A stretch of DNA of 64,000 nt from Allotamlana fucoidanivorans (GTDB lineage Bacteria; Bacteroidota; Bacteroidia; Flavobacteriales; Flavobacteriaceae), in contig NZ_VDCS01000002.1 of the NCBI RefSeq assembly GCF_006265225.1, forward strand, positions 248,001-312,000. The letters are read 5' to 3'. Under the pieces are notes generated by a model. The model was given only the letters and a program-made list of their open reading frames with translations, did not search any database and had not been told where the DNA came from. Position numbers and translations under genes: made by a program. Shown here in pieces: positions 50,392 through 59,520 of the stretch (positions are counted from its first letter, which is position 1; every line of letters starts with the position of its first letter).

Positions 50392-52065
50392 ATGTTTGAA
50401 TTGGCTATTTATATATCATCATTTATACTGATTAATAAATATTTTCGTCATAAAATCTTGTTGCTGTTTTTCACTTTGCTTATGCTTGGTTCTACTCAAG
50501 CTCAAAACACAAAAGATGAAAAAGAATTAAGTCCTCAAGATGTCTATCGGAAAGCTACATCATTGCAATATAAGTATCCTGATAGTTCGGCTAGATTATT
50601 TCAATACAGCCATGATTTAAACTTAAAAAAAGGGGACTCAGGGAGCGCTGCTTTTGGCTTATTAGCAAAAGCTCTAGTCTTTGAACATCAAGCCCAGTAT
50701 GCCAAGTCTTATGATGAATTATGGAATGCTCTATTATTAATAGATAGCTCTAAACATAAAATAGCGGAGTTAACAGTTTATAATAGATTAGGTAAAATAT
50801 ATTCTTATTACAAAAGAGAAGATAAAGCTCTAGAATATTTAAAAAAATCTCTCAATATTCAAAAGCAACTTATTAAACAGGAAATGATAAAACCTTCTGA
50901 TTTAGTAATTTCTTATCACTCTATTACAAATATTTATAGAGATCTTAACAACCCTGAATTAGGAGAGGTATATTTAGATAGTGCATATTTATATTTTGAC
51001 AGAGATAATACACCAATCTCAAAATCTTTTTTAGATTTTGAGAAAGCCAATATTCTAGCGCAGAAAGACAATAATAAAGAGGCGCTTGAAATTATGGAAT
51101 CAATAGCTCCGTGGTTTCAAGAAAAATTACCCTCGTATATGGTATTGGTTTATAAATATTGGGGGGATATTTATTTTAATCTTAACAATTTAAATAAAAG
51201 TGAAGAACTTTACTTTAAGGCACTTCAAACTTCAGCAGAATACAGTAGCCACATTGACTTTACACCTTTGATTTATGAAAAGTTAACCGATTTGTATTTG
51301 AAGAAAAAAGATTACCAAAAAGCCTACACTAATATTAAAAAAGCAAAAGACCTTGACGCTACATTTTTTGATAGTAGAAGTGTATCCAACCAACCTTTAT
51401 TAGAAATTAAAGATACCTACAGGCTAGAAAAAGAAAAACAAGAGCAAAAAATACAAGCACAACATTTAAAACAATTAAAGCAGGAAGCAGAAATTAAAAA
51501 TTTACAACGGATTATCCTTTTTGTTTCCATCATTTTCCTAATTATTATAGGCGCTATCTATATAAAAAACCTTAGAGCGAGACATAAATCTGAAAAACTT
51601 CTTATTCAAAAGAACAAAGAACTTGAAATAAAGAAAGCAAGTGAGTTAGTTGAATTAAAAAATAAAGAGTTAGCGGCCTCTGCACTAAGACTTATTGAAA
51701 AAGATGAATTCCTGAAAAACTTGAAAACCAAAATACGTGAAGGAGACTCTGTTATAAAGAAAAGTGACCTCAATAAAATCCTTAAAACCGTTTCTATAAA
51801 TAGCTATAATACTTGGGATGAGTTTAGATTAAGATTTATAGAGGTTAATAAAGAATTTTATGATAAAATCTTTGAAAAATTTCCTAACTTGAGTCAAGGC
51901 GATCAAAAAATTTGTGCTTTAATTAAGTTAAACATGTCAAGCAAAGAAATGTCTCGGTTGTTAGGTATTTCTGTTGAATCTGTTCATACCTCAAGACATC
52001 GTATTAGAAAAAAAATGAAACTTCCCAGACATATAAACCTAGAAGATTATATCAACTCGCTTTAA
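50392..52065 (+). CDS. TPR sensor with LuxR-type DNA-binding domain
   Basis: This membrane-bound one-component regulator has 557 residues. An N-terminal hydrophobic segment (about 18-38, ending STQAQ) acts as signal or anchor. Residues about 45-335 form several TPR-like helical repeats (for example AELTVYNRLGKIYSYYKREDKALEYLKKSLNIQ), which would lie in the periplasm. A transmembrane helix at about 374-392 is flanked by coiled coil. The cytoplasmic end carries a LuxR/GerE-like helix-turn-helix (about 495-550) with LSQGDQKICALIKLNMSSKEMSRLLGISVESVHTSRHRIRKKM. This layout is common in flavobacteria. It lies 121 bases upstream of the GH117 gene on the same strand, so it may control it, but the target is not shown. 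Confidence 0.9.
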   Translation: MFELAIYISSFILINKYFRHKILLLFFTLLMLGSTQAQNTKDEKELSPQDVYRKATSLQYKYPDSSARLFQYSHDLNLKKGDSGSAAFGLLAKALVFEHQAQYAKSYDELWNALLLIDSSKHKIAELTVYNRLGKIYSYYKREDKALEYLKKSLNIQKQLIKQEMIKPSDLVISYHSITNIYRDLNNPELGEVYLDSAYLYFDRDNTPISKSFLDFEKANILAQKDNNKEALEIMESIAPWFQEKLPSYMVLVYKYWGDIYFNLNNLNKSEELYFKALQTSAEYSSHIDFTPLIYEKLTDLYLKKKDYQKAYTNIKKAKDLDATFFDSRSVSNQPLLEIKDTYRLEKEKQEQKIQAQHLKQLKQEAEIKNLQRIILFVSIIFLIIIGAIYIKNLRARHKSEKLLIQKNKELEIKKASELVELKNKELAASALRLIEKDEFLKNLKTKIREGDSVIKKSDLNKILKTVSINSYNTWDEFRLRFIEVNKEFYDKIFEKFPNLSQGDQKICALIKLNMSSKEMSRLLGISVESVHTSRHRIRKKMKLPRHINLEDYINSL

Positions 52066-52186
52066 TCTTATTTTACCAATAAAATAAAGTTTTAGTTGAG
52101 TAAATTTTTAAAAGAATCTGTTAAATTTTGCTCTATATTCGCTTTAGTATTTCTATTTTTAAATTTAATAAAACAGCACATAAATT

Positions 52187-53299
52187 ATGAATATAAGTGA
52201 TGAACAAATAGACTTTTTAGGCATAACAAATAAAGATAAGCTAAGCGCTGCCAGTAAAAGAGCATTAAAATGGCCTATGGATTTAGGCAATGAATGGTTC
52301 TTTGAATATGAGGTTGAAGATTTAAAAGGCGATTTGGCTTATGAAGAAGGTGTTGTTAGGCGAGATCCTAGTGCTATGATAAAGCATAACGGTAAGTATT
52401 TTGTTTGGTATTCTAAATCTGTTGGAGCTACTGATGGGTTTGCTGGAAACATTACAAACGATAAAGTTTTTCCTTGGGACAGATGTGATATTTGGTTTGC
52501 CACCTCAGAAGATGGTATCACCTGGAAAGAAGAAGGTGTAGCAGTACAAAGAGGTGAACGTGGTACTTATGATGACAGATCTGTATTTACCCCAGAAATC
52601 ATGGCATATGACGGAATGTATTATTTATCTTATCAAACCGTAAAATGCCCCTATACCGTAAGAGTTAAAAATGAAGTTGGATTAGCCTGGTCAAATTCGC
52701 CTTATGGTCCGTGGACGAAAAGTGATGAACCAATTTTAAAACCAGCCAATAATGGTATTTGGAAAGGCGAGCAAGACAATCGATTTGCTGTAGAGAAAAA
52801 AGGCGACTTTGATAGTCATAAAGTTCATGACCCCTGCATTTTACCGTATAATAATAAATTTTACTTGTATTACAAGGGTGAGCAAATGGGAGAAGCTATT
52901 ACTTTTGGTGGTCGTCAAATTAGGCATGGTGTTGCCATTGCAGATAACCCCAAGGGACCCTATGTTAAATCGCCCTATAACCCAATTTCAAATAGTGGTC
53001 ACGAAATATGTGTTTGGCCTTACAACGGTGGTATAGCCTCTTTAATAACTACAGATGGACCTGAAAAAAATACTGTTCAATGGTCGCCAGATGGAATCAA
53101 TTTTGACATTAAAGCTGTTGTGAAAGGCGCTCCTCATGCCATTGGTTTAAATAGAACAGCAGACACTGAGCGTGAACCTACTGAAATATTGAGATGGGGA
53201 TTAACCCATGAATATATGAATGATGATTATCAATACATCAGAAGATTTACCACATGGAAAATGAAGCATCATACCGCAAAAGGTGAACAGAGTGAGTAA
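52187..53299 (+). CDS. GH117 alpha-1,3-(3,6-anhydro)-L-galactosidase (neoagarobiose hydrolase)
   Basis: This is a strong match to characterised GH117 neoagarobiose hydrolases, which release 3,6-anhydro-L-galactose from the non-reducing end of neoagaro-oligosaccharides. The five-bladed propeller contains [12 protein letters not shown] (base D60), [34 protein letters not shown] (D215) and [13 protein letters not shown] (H272, E273), all closely following the family, with an N-terminal helical segment for domain-swapped dimers. There is no signal peptide, so it should act in the cytoplasm on imported disaccharide. At 370 residues it is full length. It is flanked upstream by the TPR/LuxR regulator and closed by a strong terminator. 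It is the clearest pointer to agar-type substrates in the window. Confidence 0.95.
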   Translation: MNISDEQIDFLGITNKDKLSAASKRALKWPMDLGNEWFFEYEVEDLKGDLAYEEGVVRRDPSAMIKHNGKYFVWYSKSVGATDGFAGNITNDKVFPWDRCDIWFATSEDGITWKEEGVAVQRGERGTYDDRSVFTPEIMAYDGMYYLSYQTVKCPYTVRVKNEVGLAWSNSPYGPWTKSDEPILKPANNGIWKGEQDNRFAVEKKGDFDSHKVHDPCILPYNNKFYLYYKGEQMGEAITFGGRQIRHGVAIADNPKGPYVKSPYNPISNSGHEICVWPYNGGIASLITTDGPEKNTVQWSPDGINFDIKAVVKGAPHAIGLNRTADTEREPTEILRWGLTHEYMNDDYQYIRRFTTWKMKHHTAKGEQSE

Positions 53300-53316
53300 A
53301 TTGAACACTATAAATA

Positions 53317-53347
53317 AAAAAATGCACGTTATTAAAGTGCATTTTTT
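53317..53347. terminator. Bidirectional Rho-independent terminator after GH117
   Basis: AAAAAATGCAC (53317-53327) pairs perfectly with GTGCATTTTTT (53337-53347) around a 9-base loop. With A and T runs on both sides it can terminate in either direction, ending GH117 and possibly the leftward GH29 operon, although the latter stop lies 320 bases away. Confidence 0.8.
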
Positions 53348-53666
53348 ATTTTAGAGTCTATCTCTTATAAAAAAGCAGAATGTTTACAAACTGGTGTTTT
53401 ATCTATAACTAAACATATGCTACCCGATTAAAAATTACAGTTTAAAGTGCATTCTTTAAACATTTAATCTTGTTTAATCAATCTTATAAAGTTTGGTTTT
53501 TCGGATAGTTGGTTTGCAAACAGTTCTGCTATATTTTAAATAAACGATTCGACAATAATATGGTCATTACAATTTCGGTGTTTTTCAATAAAATAGAAAT
53601 TATTTTATTACAAAATATGGTCTTGTAAAGTTTTTATCGAGTATGATTTAATCGTTTAACAGGTCT
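53348..53666. repeat. Non-coding gap with small repeats between convergent operons
   Basis: No ORF is visible in this 319-base AT-rich stretch. It holds a perfect 8-bp inverted repeat GTTTAAAG/CTTTAAAC (53440-53461, 6-base spacer), a near half-site CTAAACATATG at 53409-53419, and a 9-bp direct repeat AATATGGTC at 53557-53565 and 53614-53622, the second inside a small TTACAA/TTGTAA inverted repeat. It may be degraded sequence or carry a small RNA; nothing proves either. Confidence 0.4.
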
Positions 53667-55193
53667 CTATTCTAACTCAAACTTAAAAACTGTAGCTATA
53701 TTATTTAAACCTTTTTCCGGGATGGTAAGATAAAAGCTTTCTGTTGTTAACTGCCATTCAACCTCCACATTGGTTCCTAACACAGAGACACGCTTGATAG
53801 GAGATGGTGGAATATTTCTATGATAGCCCCCAATGGTTCTCATTTCTACCTTTTTACCAGCTTCTGGCTTTCCTAAAAAAAACACATACATTGATTTTTT
53901 ATCTTTTGCAACTGTGAAGCGTATATCATCTGCTGAATATTCTACTTTAGACGATTGCCCTCCATGAGAACCATCGCCAGCACTAGCCGTACCATAACCA
54001 AAAATAGTATGTGGGCGTGTACCATAAACTGCTTCACCATGACTGTTTAACCATGCGCCAATGTCTTTTAATATAGCCCGTTGTTCCTCATTTATAACGC
54101 CATCGGCACGCGGAGAAACATTCAATAAAACAATACCGTTTTTACTCCAAACATCAATCATATTTCTAACTACCAAAGCCGCATCTTTATATTTATGCCC
54201 CTCTACATACATCCAACGGCTTTCCCCTAAAGTTATATCAGTCATCCATGGTTGCGGGTGAATATCTCGTCTTCCGCCTTGTTCTATATCTACAATACTA
54301 TAATCTAAGGGTAAATCATCTTGCTTTCTACATATAACAACTTCTTGGTTATTCTTTACACCGTTATTAAAATAATGTGCCGACATTTGATTTCTGATGT
54401 CTTCTGGAATCATATTAAGCCAAGAGTCATACCAAATAATATCAGGATTGTACTTATCAACCACTTCGTTCACTTGATCTAGCCAATATTGATTAAATGC
54501 ATCAATAGTTTCCCAGTTGCCAAATAACTTACGAAGCTTCTGATCTGTAGTTGATGTTGGTAAATCTGGATGATACGGGTAGTGGCTGTTATAGCCATTC
54601 TTACCCCAATGCTCAGGATTATTAGCATTTCTTTGACCATTTCGGGCATGATGAAACGTAGCAATGGTTTTTATGTTTCGCTTTTTTAACGATTTAAATA
54701 ATTCTCCCGTAATATCTCTTTTAGGCCCCATATCGGCAACATTCCAAGGATTAACATCGCTATCCCACATAGCAAATCCATCATGGTGCTGCGCTACTGG
54801 TCCTGCAAACTTAGCACCTGTTTGTTGAAACAAATCTGCCCAATCTTCAGCGTCAAAATACTGGGCGGTAAACATCGGTATAAAATCTTCATAACCAAAT
54901 TCTTCAATGGGTCCAAAATTTGCCTCATGAAATTTATTAAAACGGTTTCCTTTTATATACATAAAATTAGGATACCACGCACTACCAAAGGCAGGTACAC
55001 TGTATGGCCCCCAGTGAAAATACATTCCTAATTTAGCGTCTTGAAACCATTCTGGAGCTGCGTTGTGTTTAGCAAGCGATTCAAAATTAGGTTCATATTG
55101 CTCTTGTTTTACTATATTCAATGTTTTTTGTTGCTTACAAGAAATCGATAGTAACACTTGTAATATGATTACATATATAATTTTAAATTTCAT
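53667..55193 (-). CDS. GH29 alpha-L-fucosidase/alpha-L-galactosidase, lipoprotein
   Basis: This second GH29 enzyme has 508 residues, with a lipobox SISC (Cys19). The barrel has LGMYFHWGPYSVPAFG, FIPMFTAQYFDAEDWADL, the intact QHHDGFAMWDSD segment and nucleophile D256 in IIWYDS. GPKRDITGEL and LNVSPRADGVI are further family signatures shared with the paralogue at 25517. It is the last gene of the operon GH2, GH117-like, GH29. Being grouped with GH117-like and GH2 genes suggests an alternating beta-galactose/alpha-L-sugar chain as substrate, where L-galactose would be the natural target (inference); classical fucosidase activity remains possible. Confidence 0.92.
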   Translation of the reverse strand: MKFKIIYVIILQVLLSISCKQQKTLNIVKQEQYEPNFESLAKHNAAPEWFQDAKLGMYFHWGPYSVPAFGSAWYPNFMYIKGNRFNKFHEANFGPIEEFGYEDFIPMFTAQYFDAEDWADLFQQTGAKFAGPVAQHHDGFAMWDSDVNPWNVADMGPKRDITGELFKSLKKRNIKTIATFHHARNGQRNANNPEHWGKNGYNSHYPYHPDLPTSTTDQKLRKLFGNWETIDAFNQYWLDQVNEVVDKYNPDIIWYDSWLNMIPEDIRNQMSAHYFNNGVKNNQEVVICRKQDDLPLDYSIVDIEQGGRRDIHPQPWMTDITLGESRWMYVEGHKYKDAALVVRNMIDVWSKNGIVLLNVSPRADGVINEEQRAILKDIGAWLNSHGEAVYGTRPHTIFGYGTASAGDGSHGGQSSKVEYSADDIRFTVAKDKKSMYVFFLGKPEAGKKVEMRTIGGYHRNIPPSPIKRVSVLGTNVEVEWQLTTESFYLTIPEKGLNNIATVFKFELE

Positions 55194-55213
55194 AATTTAA
55201 TGCGCCTAATGAT

Positions 55214-56521
55214 TTAGTTCTGGTAATTTATACTTTTTAATTTCTTAGTTTCTAGTTGTATACGCTTTTTTTGTTTGCTGCTTAGCTCATGCGTATAATA
55301 AAATTCTGGACTATACTGATAGTAGTGCCTCTTCATTTCTTGGTCATCAACCTCTTGACTCAAGTCACAATCAAACCGTGTTAAAATGGTATGATTCCAG
55401 TTGCCACCAGCATTAATAAAGTGTGATAACCCCCAGGTAATTCCTTTGCCATTTTTAGTATCGGTAAATGCGTCAGGCACAAAAGGGCCTGCTGCAACGG
55501 GGAGCAATTCAGATATCGCAGCAATTTCAAAATTAACCCAATCTTTTGCATATTGAATGGTGTTGTGCTCCTGCCCATCTCGTTGCACTATAGCCGCTAC
55601 CCCTTCCTTAAAAGGAAATAAAGTAGTTTCATGACCTGAATTAATAACGGGATTTAAAGGGTGTTTCACAAAGGGGCCTAAAGGATCTTCAGCAATAGCT
55701 AAGCCCTGCATTCTTATTTTTGAAGGTTTTAACTCCGGACGCTTATCAAAATCACCTTTATAGTACAGATAAATTTTACCATCATGGACCAACGGATATG
55801 GATCATGTATTGAAAATTGATCCCATGAACCGTCTGGGCCATTAGGAATAACAATTTTATTTGAATGTGTCCAAGGGCCATCGGGCGAATCTGCATAAGC
55901 TACCGAAACAGGGCAAAAATCGCCTCGTAACCCACTGGCCTCCATAAACGCTTGAAAATACAAATAGTACCTCCCTTTCCATTTAAGAATATCTGTAGTA
56001 GTTACAGAGCGCCACCCAGGGTTTGGTTTTGGTGGACGAGGAACAGCAATACCTTGCTCTGTCCAAGTAAACCCATCCTCAGAAGTGGCGTACCAAATAT
56101 CAGCCAAATCCCAATCACTAGAGGGAATGGTGTCATTAGCTAGTTTAGCTCGTGACATACCTACTGATCTTACAGATGTTTTTCGTCCTGTATACCAAAC
56201 GTAATACTTACCATTTTCAAAAACTACCTTAGAAGGGTCTCTTCTGGTTATGGTTCCATCTCCCCCATTATAATCAAAACCCTTTAGTTCTGTATACCTA
56301 AATTGAGAATACAATTCGGTTTGTTCTGGTCTAATATGCTCATAAGATTCATAATTACGTTTAACCGCAGTACTTAACATCCCATTCGGTTTATCCTCTG
56401 GAATAAAAAAAGGAAACGCTTCGTTTACTTCTAATTCACACTGAAGAGTGCTTTCTTGTTTACAGCTAAAACACATAAATCCTATAGCTATAAATACTAA
56501 GGCTAGTGAAAAATCTTTCAT
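55214..56521 (-). CDS. GH117-like lipoprotein (divergent anhydrogalactosidase candidate)
   Basis: This propeller enzyme is distantly related to the GH117 at 52187. The start at ATG 56521 follows the GH2 stop by 7 bases and gives a clean lipoprotein leader ending CFSC (Cys20); a TTG six codons earlier is less likely. Corresponding active-site residues are D95 (TITRRDPSK), D240 (FSIHDPYPL), and H297-E298 (INSGHETTLF), so the catalytic set looks complete. Unlike the cytoplasmic GH117, it is lipid-anchored and has extra length at both ends. It could remove anhydro-L-galactose or L-galactose from larger or decorated oligosaccharides in the periplasm or at the surface. A GH43-type activity is the alternative. 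Confidence 0.75.
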   Translation of the reverse strand: MKDFSLALVFIAIGFMCFSCKQESTLQCELEVNEAFPFFIPEDKPNGMLSTAVKRNYESYEHIRPEQTELYSQFRYTELKGFDYNGGDGTITRRDPSKVVFENGKYYVWYTGRKTSVRSVGMSRAKLANDTIPSSDWDLADIWYATSEDGFTWTEQGIAVPRPPKPNPGWRSVTTTDILKWKGRYYLYFQAFMEASGLRGDFCPVSVAYADSPDGPWTHSNKIVIPNGPDGSWDQFSIHDPYPLVHDGKIYLYYKGDFDKRPELKPSKIRMQGLAIAEDPLGPFVKHPLNPVINSGHETTLFPFKEGVAAIVQRDGQEHNTIQYAKDWVNFEIAAISELLPVAAGPFVPDAFTDTKNGKGITWGLSHFINAGGNWNHTILTRFDCDLSQEVDDQEMKRHYYQYSPEFYYTHELSSKQKKRIQLETKKLKSINYQN

Positions 56522-56528
56522 ACTTTTC

Positions 56529-59351
56529 TTAAAATTCAAAGGTTAACTCAATACTTAAAGGATCATCATCATTACCAAAAAAGTTTTCAGGATTACCATG
56601 TGGCCCTGTGGTTATTGGTTCTTGAAACTTAGTTCCTATTGGAACAATATTTTTTAAAAATGAGATATCCCCTTCAGGAAAGTCTACGCTAACTCTTCCT
56701 CGCTCATCACCCTCAGGATTTTCTGGAGTAAACATGCGTAAATAAGTTTGTGGTGAGTGACAGTACACGGTAAAACCATTGTTATTTTTACCTTTTACTT
56801 TTACCCAATACAAACTAGAAAAAAATCCTTTAAACTCTGGGTATTCACATGGTGACACCCCAGTAATTGTATTGTTATATTCGTTTTCCCAAACTCTGAA
56901 TTGGGTTCCCTTCATTCTATTTCTCCAAACACGATACGGTCCATCTCCCAACCATTTTTTTTCGGCTACTTGATTTTCTGGGAATGAAAATGAAATACCT
57001 TTAAAACTCTTTACGCGTTTTTCATTTTTAATTTCAACTTTTAAATCAAGTACACCATTAGGGTGTATTGTCCATATAATTTTGTCTGAACTATATTCTT
57101 TAATTTTTTCCCAGTCTGAACTTTTGCTTCGCCTTTTAAATATAACACGAATCTCAACCAATGCATCAACCGTATTAACAGTTATATCTTCTATATCATC
57201 TTTATGATTAAATATAATTGGTCCATTATTCAACGGAATAATATGACCATCTTTTTTAACCTCTTCAAGTAATCCGGTAACGTTAGAAAAAACATACTCC
57301 ATATTGCTGGATGACACATAAATGTTGTCATGCTCTATTTTTGAAGTCACTTTTCCTTTAGTATCATATCCAATAATGGCTTTATTTAGCTGTTTAGGGG
57401 ATTGTACAGGATACGTCCATGTAAATATTTCCTGTCCATGAGGATCAGTTGCCATGAGCCATAGCGCATCAGCATGTTGCCAGCTCTCAGGTTTCTTAAC
57501 AGTGAACATACCTTTTCCTTCTGGTGCAAGATTAGGAAGTTCTACTGCACTTTCATGAATCACCTTGAAATCTGTAGTACCACTTGGCCCATCAAACTTA
57601 ATCCATTTGGCGGTCATTTTACACGCATTTAAATTAGTAAAATGATAACGATTTTCAATTCTGAACATACCATTAAAATCATTTCGAATGAATCGATCTT
57701 CAATGTAGATTGGTGACCAAACTTCTTTTATTGTAAAATAACTCCCTTCTTTCTCTCCGTAAGGACCAACTATACCATCAGCACCGTGATTTCCATCCGT
57801 ATCTAATATGCCTTCCTTATCTGTTCTAACAACAGCCTCATCTGCAAAACCCCATAAAAATCCTCCAGCAATGGTAGGCATATTCCACATTCGCAACCAA
57901 TAATCCTCTAATCCTGCTCCATGACCACCATCATATAATCCATGTAAAAACTCTGTTGGGAAAAATATTTTATCCTTTGCGGGTCCATCATTGGCTAAAC
58001 CATGATAATGGAAATAATGCAAAGTGTTGGTTTTTCTAAAAATGTTCCATGGGTGTAAGACTTCTCGTTGTTGAATATCCCATTTAGCATAATCATCATC
58101 AAGTTCTGTGTTCCAACCACTTTCATTGCCATTGTCCCAAAGTAAAATTGACGGGTGATTAACATCACGTATTACCGTTTCTTTAACAATTTTACGGCCA
58201 ACCTCGGTATCTAGTTTTGGTTTATGCCAAGTACATACTTCGTTCAAAACAAAAAGCCCAAGCGAGTCACATACATCTAAAAAATGAACATCTGGGGGAT
58301 AATGCGACATTCTAACCGCATTCATGTTCATATCCTTAATCATTTTGGCTTGTTCAATACTATAGGCTTTTGATGTAGTTCGGCCAGATTTTGGATGAAA
58401 CGAATGGCGATTTACTCCCTTAAATTTTATACGCTGCCCGTTAACATAAATCCCATCGCCTGCCAATAATTCAACCGTTCTAAAACCAATACGTTGAGAT
58501 ATGGTATGTAAACTATTGCCTTTAGCATCCAGTAAATCAACTCGTAAATAATATAAATTAGGATGTTCTGAATTCCAACTTTTAATATCCTTGGCAAAAC
58601 TAGAAATTGACCATTTATCTTTGCCTTTTTCTAGTTGTGAAACGACTAGGTTTTGAATGTCGTTCCCTCCAATATCTTGCAAATACAGTTTTACCTGTTT
58701 TGCTGACTTTGACTTCAAAAAAACATCTGCTTTTATCGCTCCAGAAGCTTTGGCATCAACCGCAATACGTTCAATGTGATCCTTTGGAAAAGCCTGAAGG
58801 TATACCGGACGAAAAATTCCTCCAAAAATCCAGAAATCAGCACTTCGCTCAGCATAGTTTATAGACTCATTGGCCGAGGTTTTATTTACCTTAACCTCTA
58901 ATAGGTTTTCTTGACCATATTTCAAATATTTAGAAATTGAATATTTAAATTCATAGAAAGCACCTTGATGTACATCTCCTACTAACTTACCATTAATTTT
59001 AACTTCTGCATCGGTCATAACACCCTCAAAAACAATTTTTATGTCCTTATTTTTCCAAGCGCTAGGCACAGAAAATGTATGCTTGTAGAGCCCATATTCA
59101 TGCCCTCTTTTCTCAAAGGGCAGGTCATGTCCGTAGTTATATGTTCCAAAACCTTGTAGTTCCCAGCAAGATGGCACACCTATTTTGCTCCATTTACCAC
59201 TGTTCATACCTTCAGAGCAGTAAAAATCCCAAAGTACCATACTATCTTTTCCCTTTCCCGATAAGTATTTTATTTGTGTCTCTGCATTATTTTGAGAAAA
59301 AGTATGGCACATAGCTATTAACAATAAAACCCATAAAAAGCTTCTTTTCAT
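56529..59351 (-). CDS. GH2 beta-galactosidase-like enzyme, exported
   Basis: This GH2 enzyme of 940 residues has a signal peptide (about 1-19, ending HTFS before Gln). The jelly-roll begins near WSKIGVPSCWELQGFG and has GLYKHTFSVP. The TIM barrel carries acid/base E410 (WDNGNES) and nucleophile E467 (FPTEFLHG), both present. GFLWGFADEAVVR and the DTDGNHGADGIVGP stretch are distinctive for this clade. The C-terminal half (about 560-940) is beta-rich, containing KKWLGDGPYRVWRNRMKG, as in the beta-galactosidase small domain. It heads the leftward operon GH2, GH117-like, GH29 and is divergent from the regulator gene at 59521 across 169 bases with repeats. Probable role: releasing beta-galactose from galactan oligosaccharides. 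Confidence 0.9.
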   Translation of the reverse strand: MKRSFLWVLLLIAMCHTFSQNNAETQIKYLSGKGKDSMVLWDFYCSEGMNSGKWSKIGVPSCWELQGFGTYNYGHDLPFEKRGHEYGLYKHTFSVPSAWKNKDIKIVFEGVMTDAEVKINGKLVGDVHQGAFYEFKYSISKYLKYGQENLLEVKVNKTSANESINYAERSADFWIFGGIFRPVYLQAFPKDHIERIAVDAKASGAIKADVFLKSKSAKQVKLYLQDIGGNDIQNLVVSQLEKGKDKWSISSFAKDIKSWNSEHPNLYYLRVDLLDAKGNSLHTISQRIGFRTVELLAGDGIYVNGQRIKFKGVNRHSFHPKSGRTTSKAYSIEQAKMIKDMNMNAVRMSHYPPDVHFLDVCDSLGLFVLNEVCTWHKPKLDTEVGRKIVKETVIRDVNHPSILLWDNGNESGWNTELDDDYAKWDIQQREVLHPWNIFRKTNTLHYFHYHGLANDGPAKDKIFFPTEFLHGLYDGGHGAGLEDYWLRMWNMPTIAGGFLWGFADEAVVRTDKEGILDTDGNHGADGIVGPYGEKEGSYFTIKEVWSPIYIEDRFIRNDFNGMFRIENRYHFTNLNACKMTAKWIKFDGPSGTTDFKVIHESAVELPNLAPEGKGMFTVKKPESWQHADALWLMATDPHGQEIFTWTYPVQSPKQLNKAIIGYDTKGKVTSKIEHDNIYVSSSNMEYVFSNVTGLLEEVKKDGHIIPLNNGPIIFNHKDDIEDITVNTVDALVEIRVIFKRRSKSSDWEKIKEYSSDKIIWTIHPNGVLDLKVEIKNEKRVKSFKGISFSFPENQVAEKKWLGDGPYRVWRNRMKGTQFRVWENEYNNTITGVSPCEYPEFKGFFSSLYWVKVKGKNNNGFTVYCHSPQTYLRMFTPENPEGDERGRVSVDFPEGDISFLKNIVPIGTKFQEPITTGPHGNPENFFGNDDDPLSIELTFEF

Positions 59352-59398
59352 AATGTTTTGTTTAGTTGAATTTAGAATAGTTTAATGAGATACAACGA

Positions 59399-59431
59399 AT
59401 CCTTAACAGTTTAAAAGTGGATATCCTTAAC
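59399..59431. repeat. 9-bp direct repeats in the GH2/regulator divergent region
   Basis: ATCCTTAAC occurs at 59399-59407 and 59423-59431, a 24-base period, about 48-80 bases upstream of the leftward GH2 start. It is a candidate regulator site. Confidence 0.35.
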
Positions 59432-59481
59432 CTCTAAAGAATTATAGTAAAATTAACAATATGATTCAATTTTATTAATTT

Positions 59482-59516
59482 TAACGTACTTTAACGGTAG
59501 CTATAACGGTTAAAGT
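59482..59516. promoter_or_regulatory. Triple TAACG repeat and inverted repeat before the regulator gene
   Basis: TAACG occurs at 59482, 59492 and 59504, spaced about one helical turn. Overlapping them is an inverted repeat ACTTTAAC (59488-59495) / GTTAAAGT (59509-59516). The array ends 5 bases before the first ATG of the regulator gene, which suggests autoregulation or that translation actually starts at the second ATG, 59545. Confidence 0.4.
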
Positions 59517-59520
59517 ATAA

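Noticed and set aside
52121-52130. TTAAATTTTG before GH117 as a -7 promoter element.
   Set aside because: The spacing inside the motif is one base too long for TAnnTTTG; such strings are common in this AT-rich DNA.
53409-53419. A CATATG half-site (CTAAACATATG) as a copy of the 31478 operator.
   Set aside because: The second arm is absent at the right spacing, and the site lies between convergent gene ends, not upstream of a start codon.
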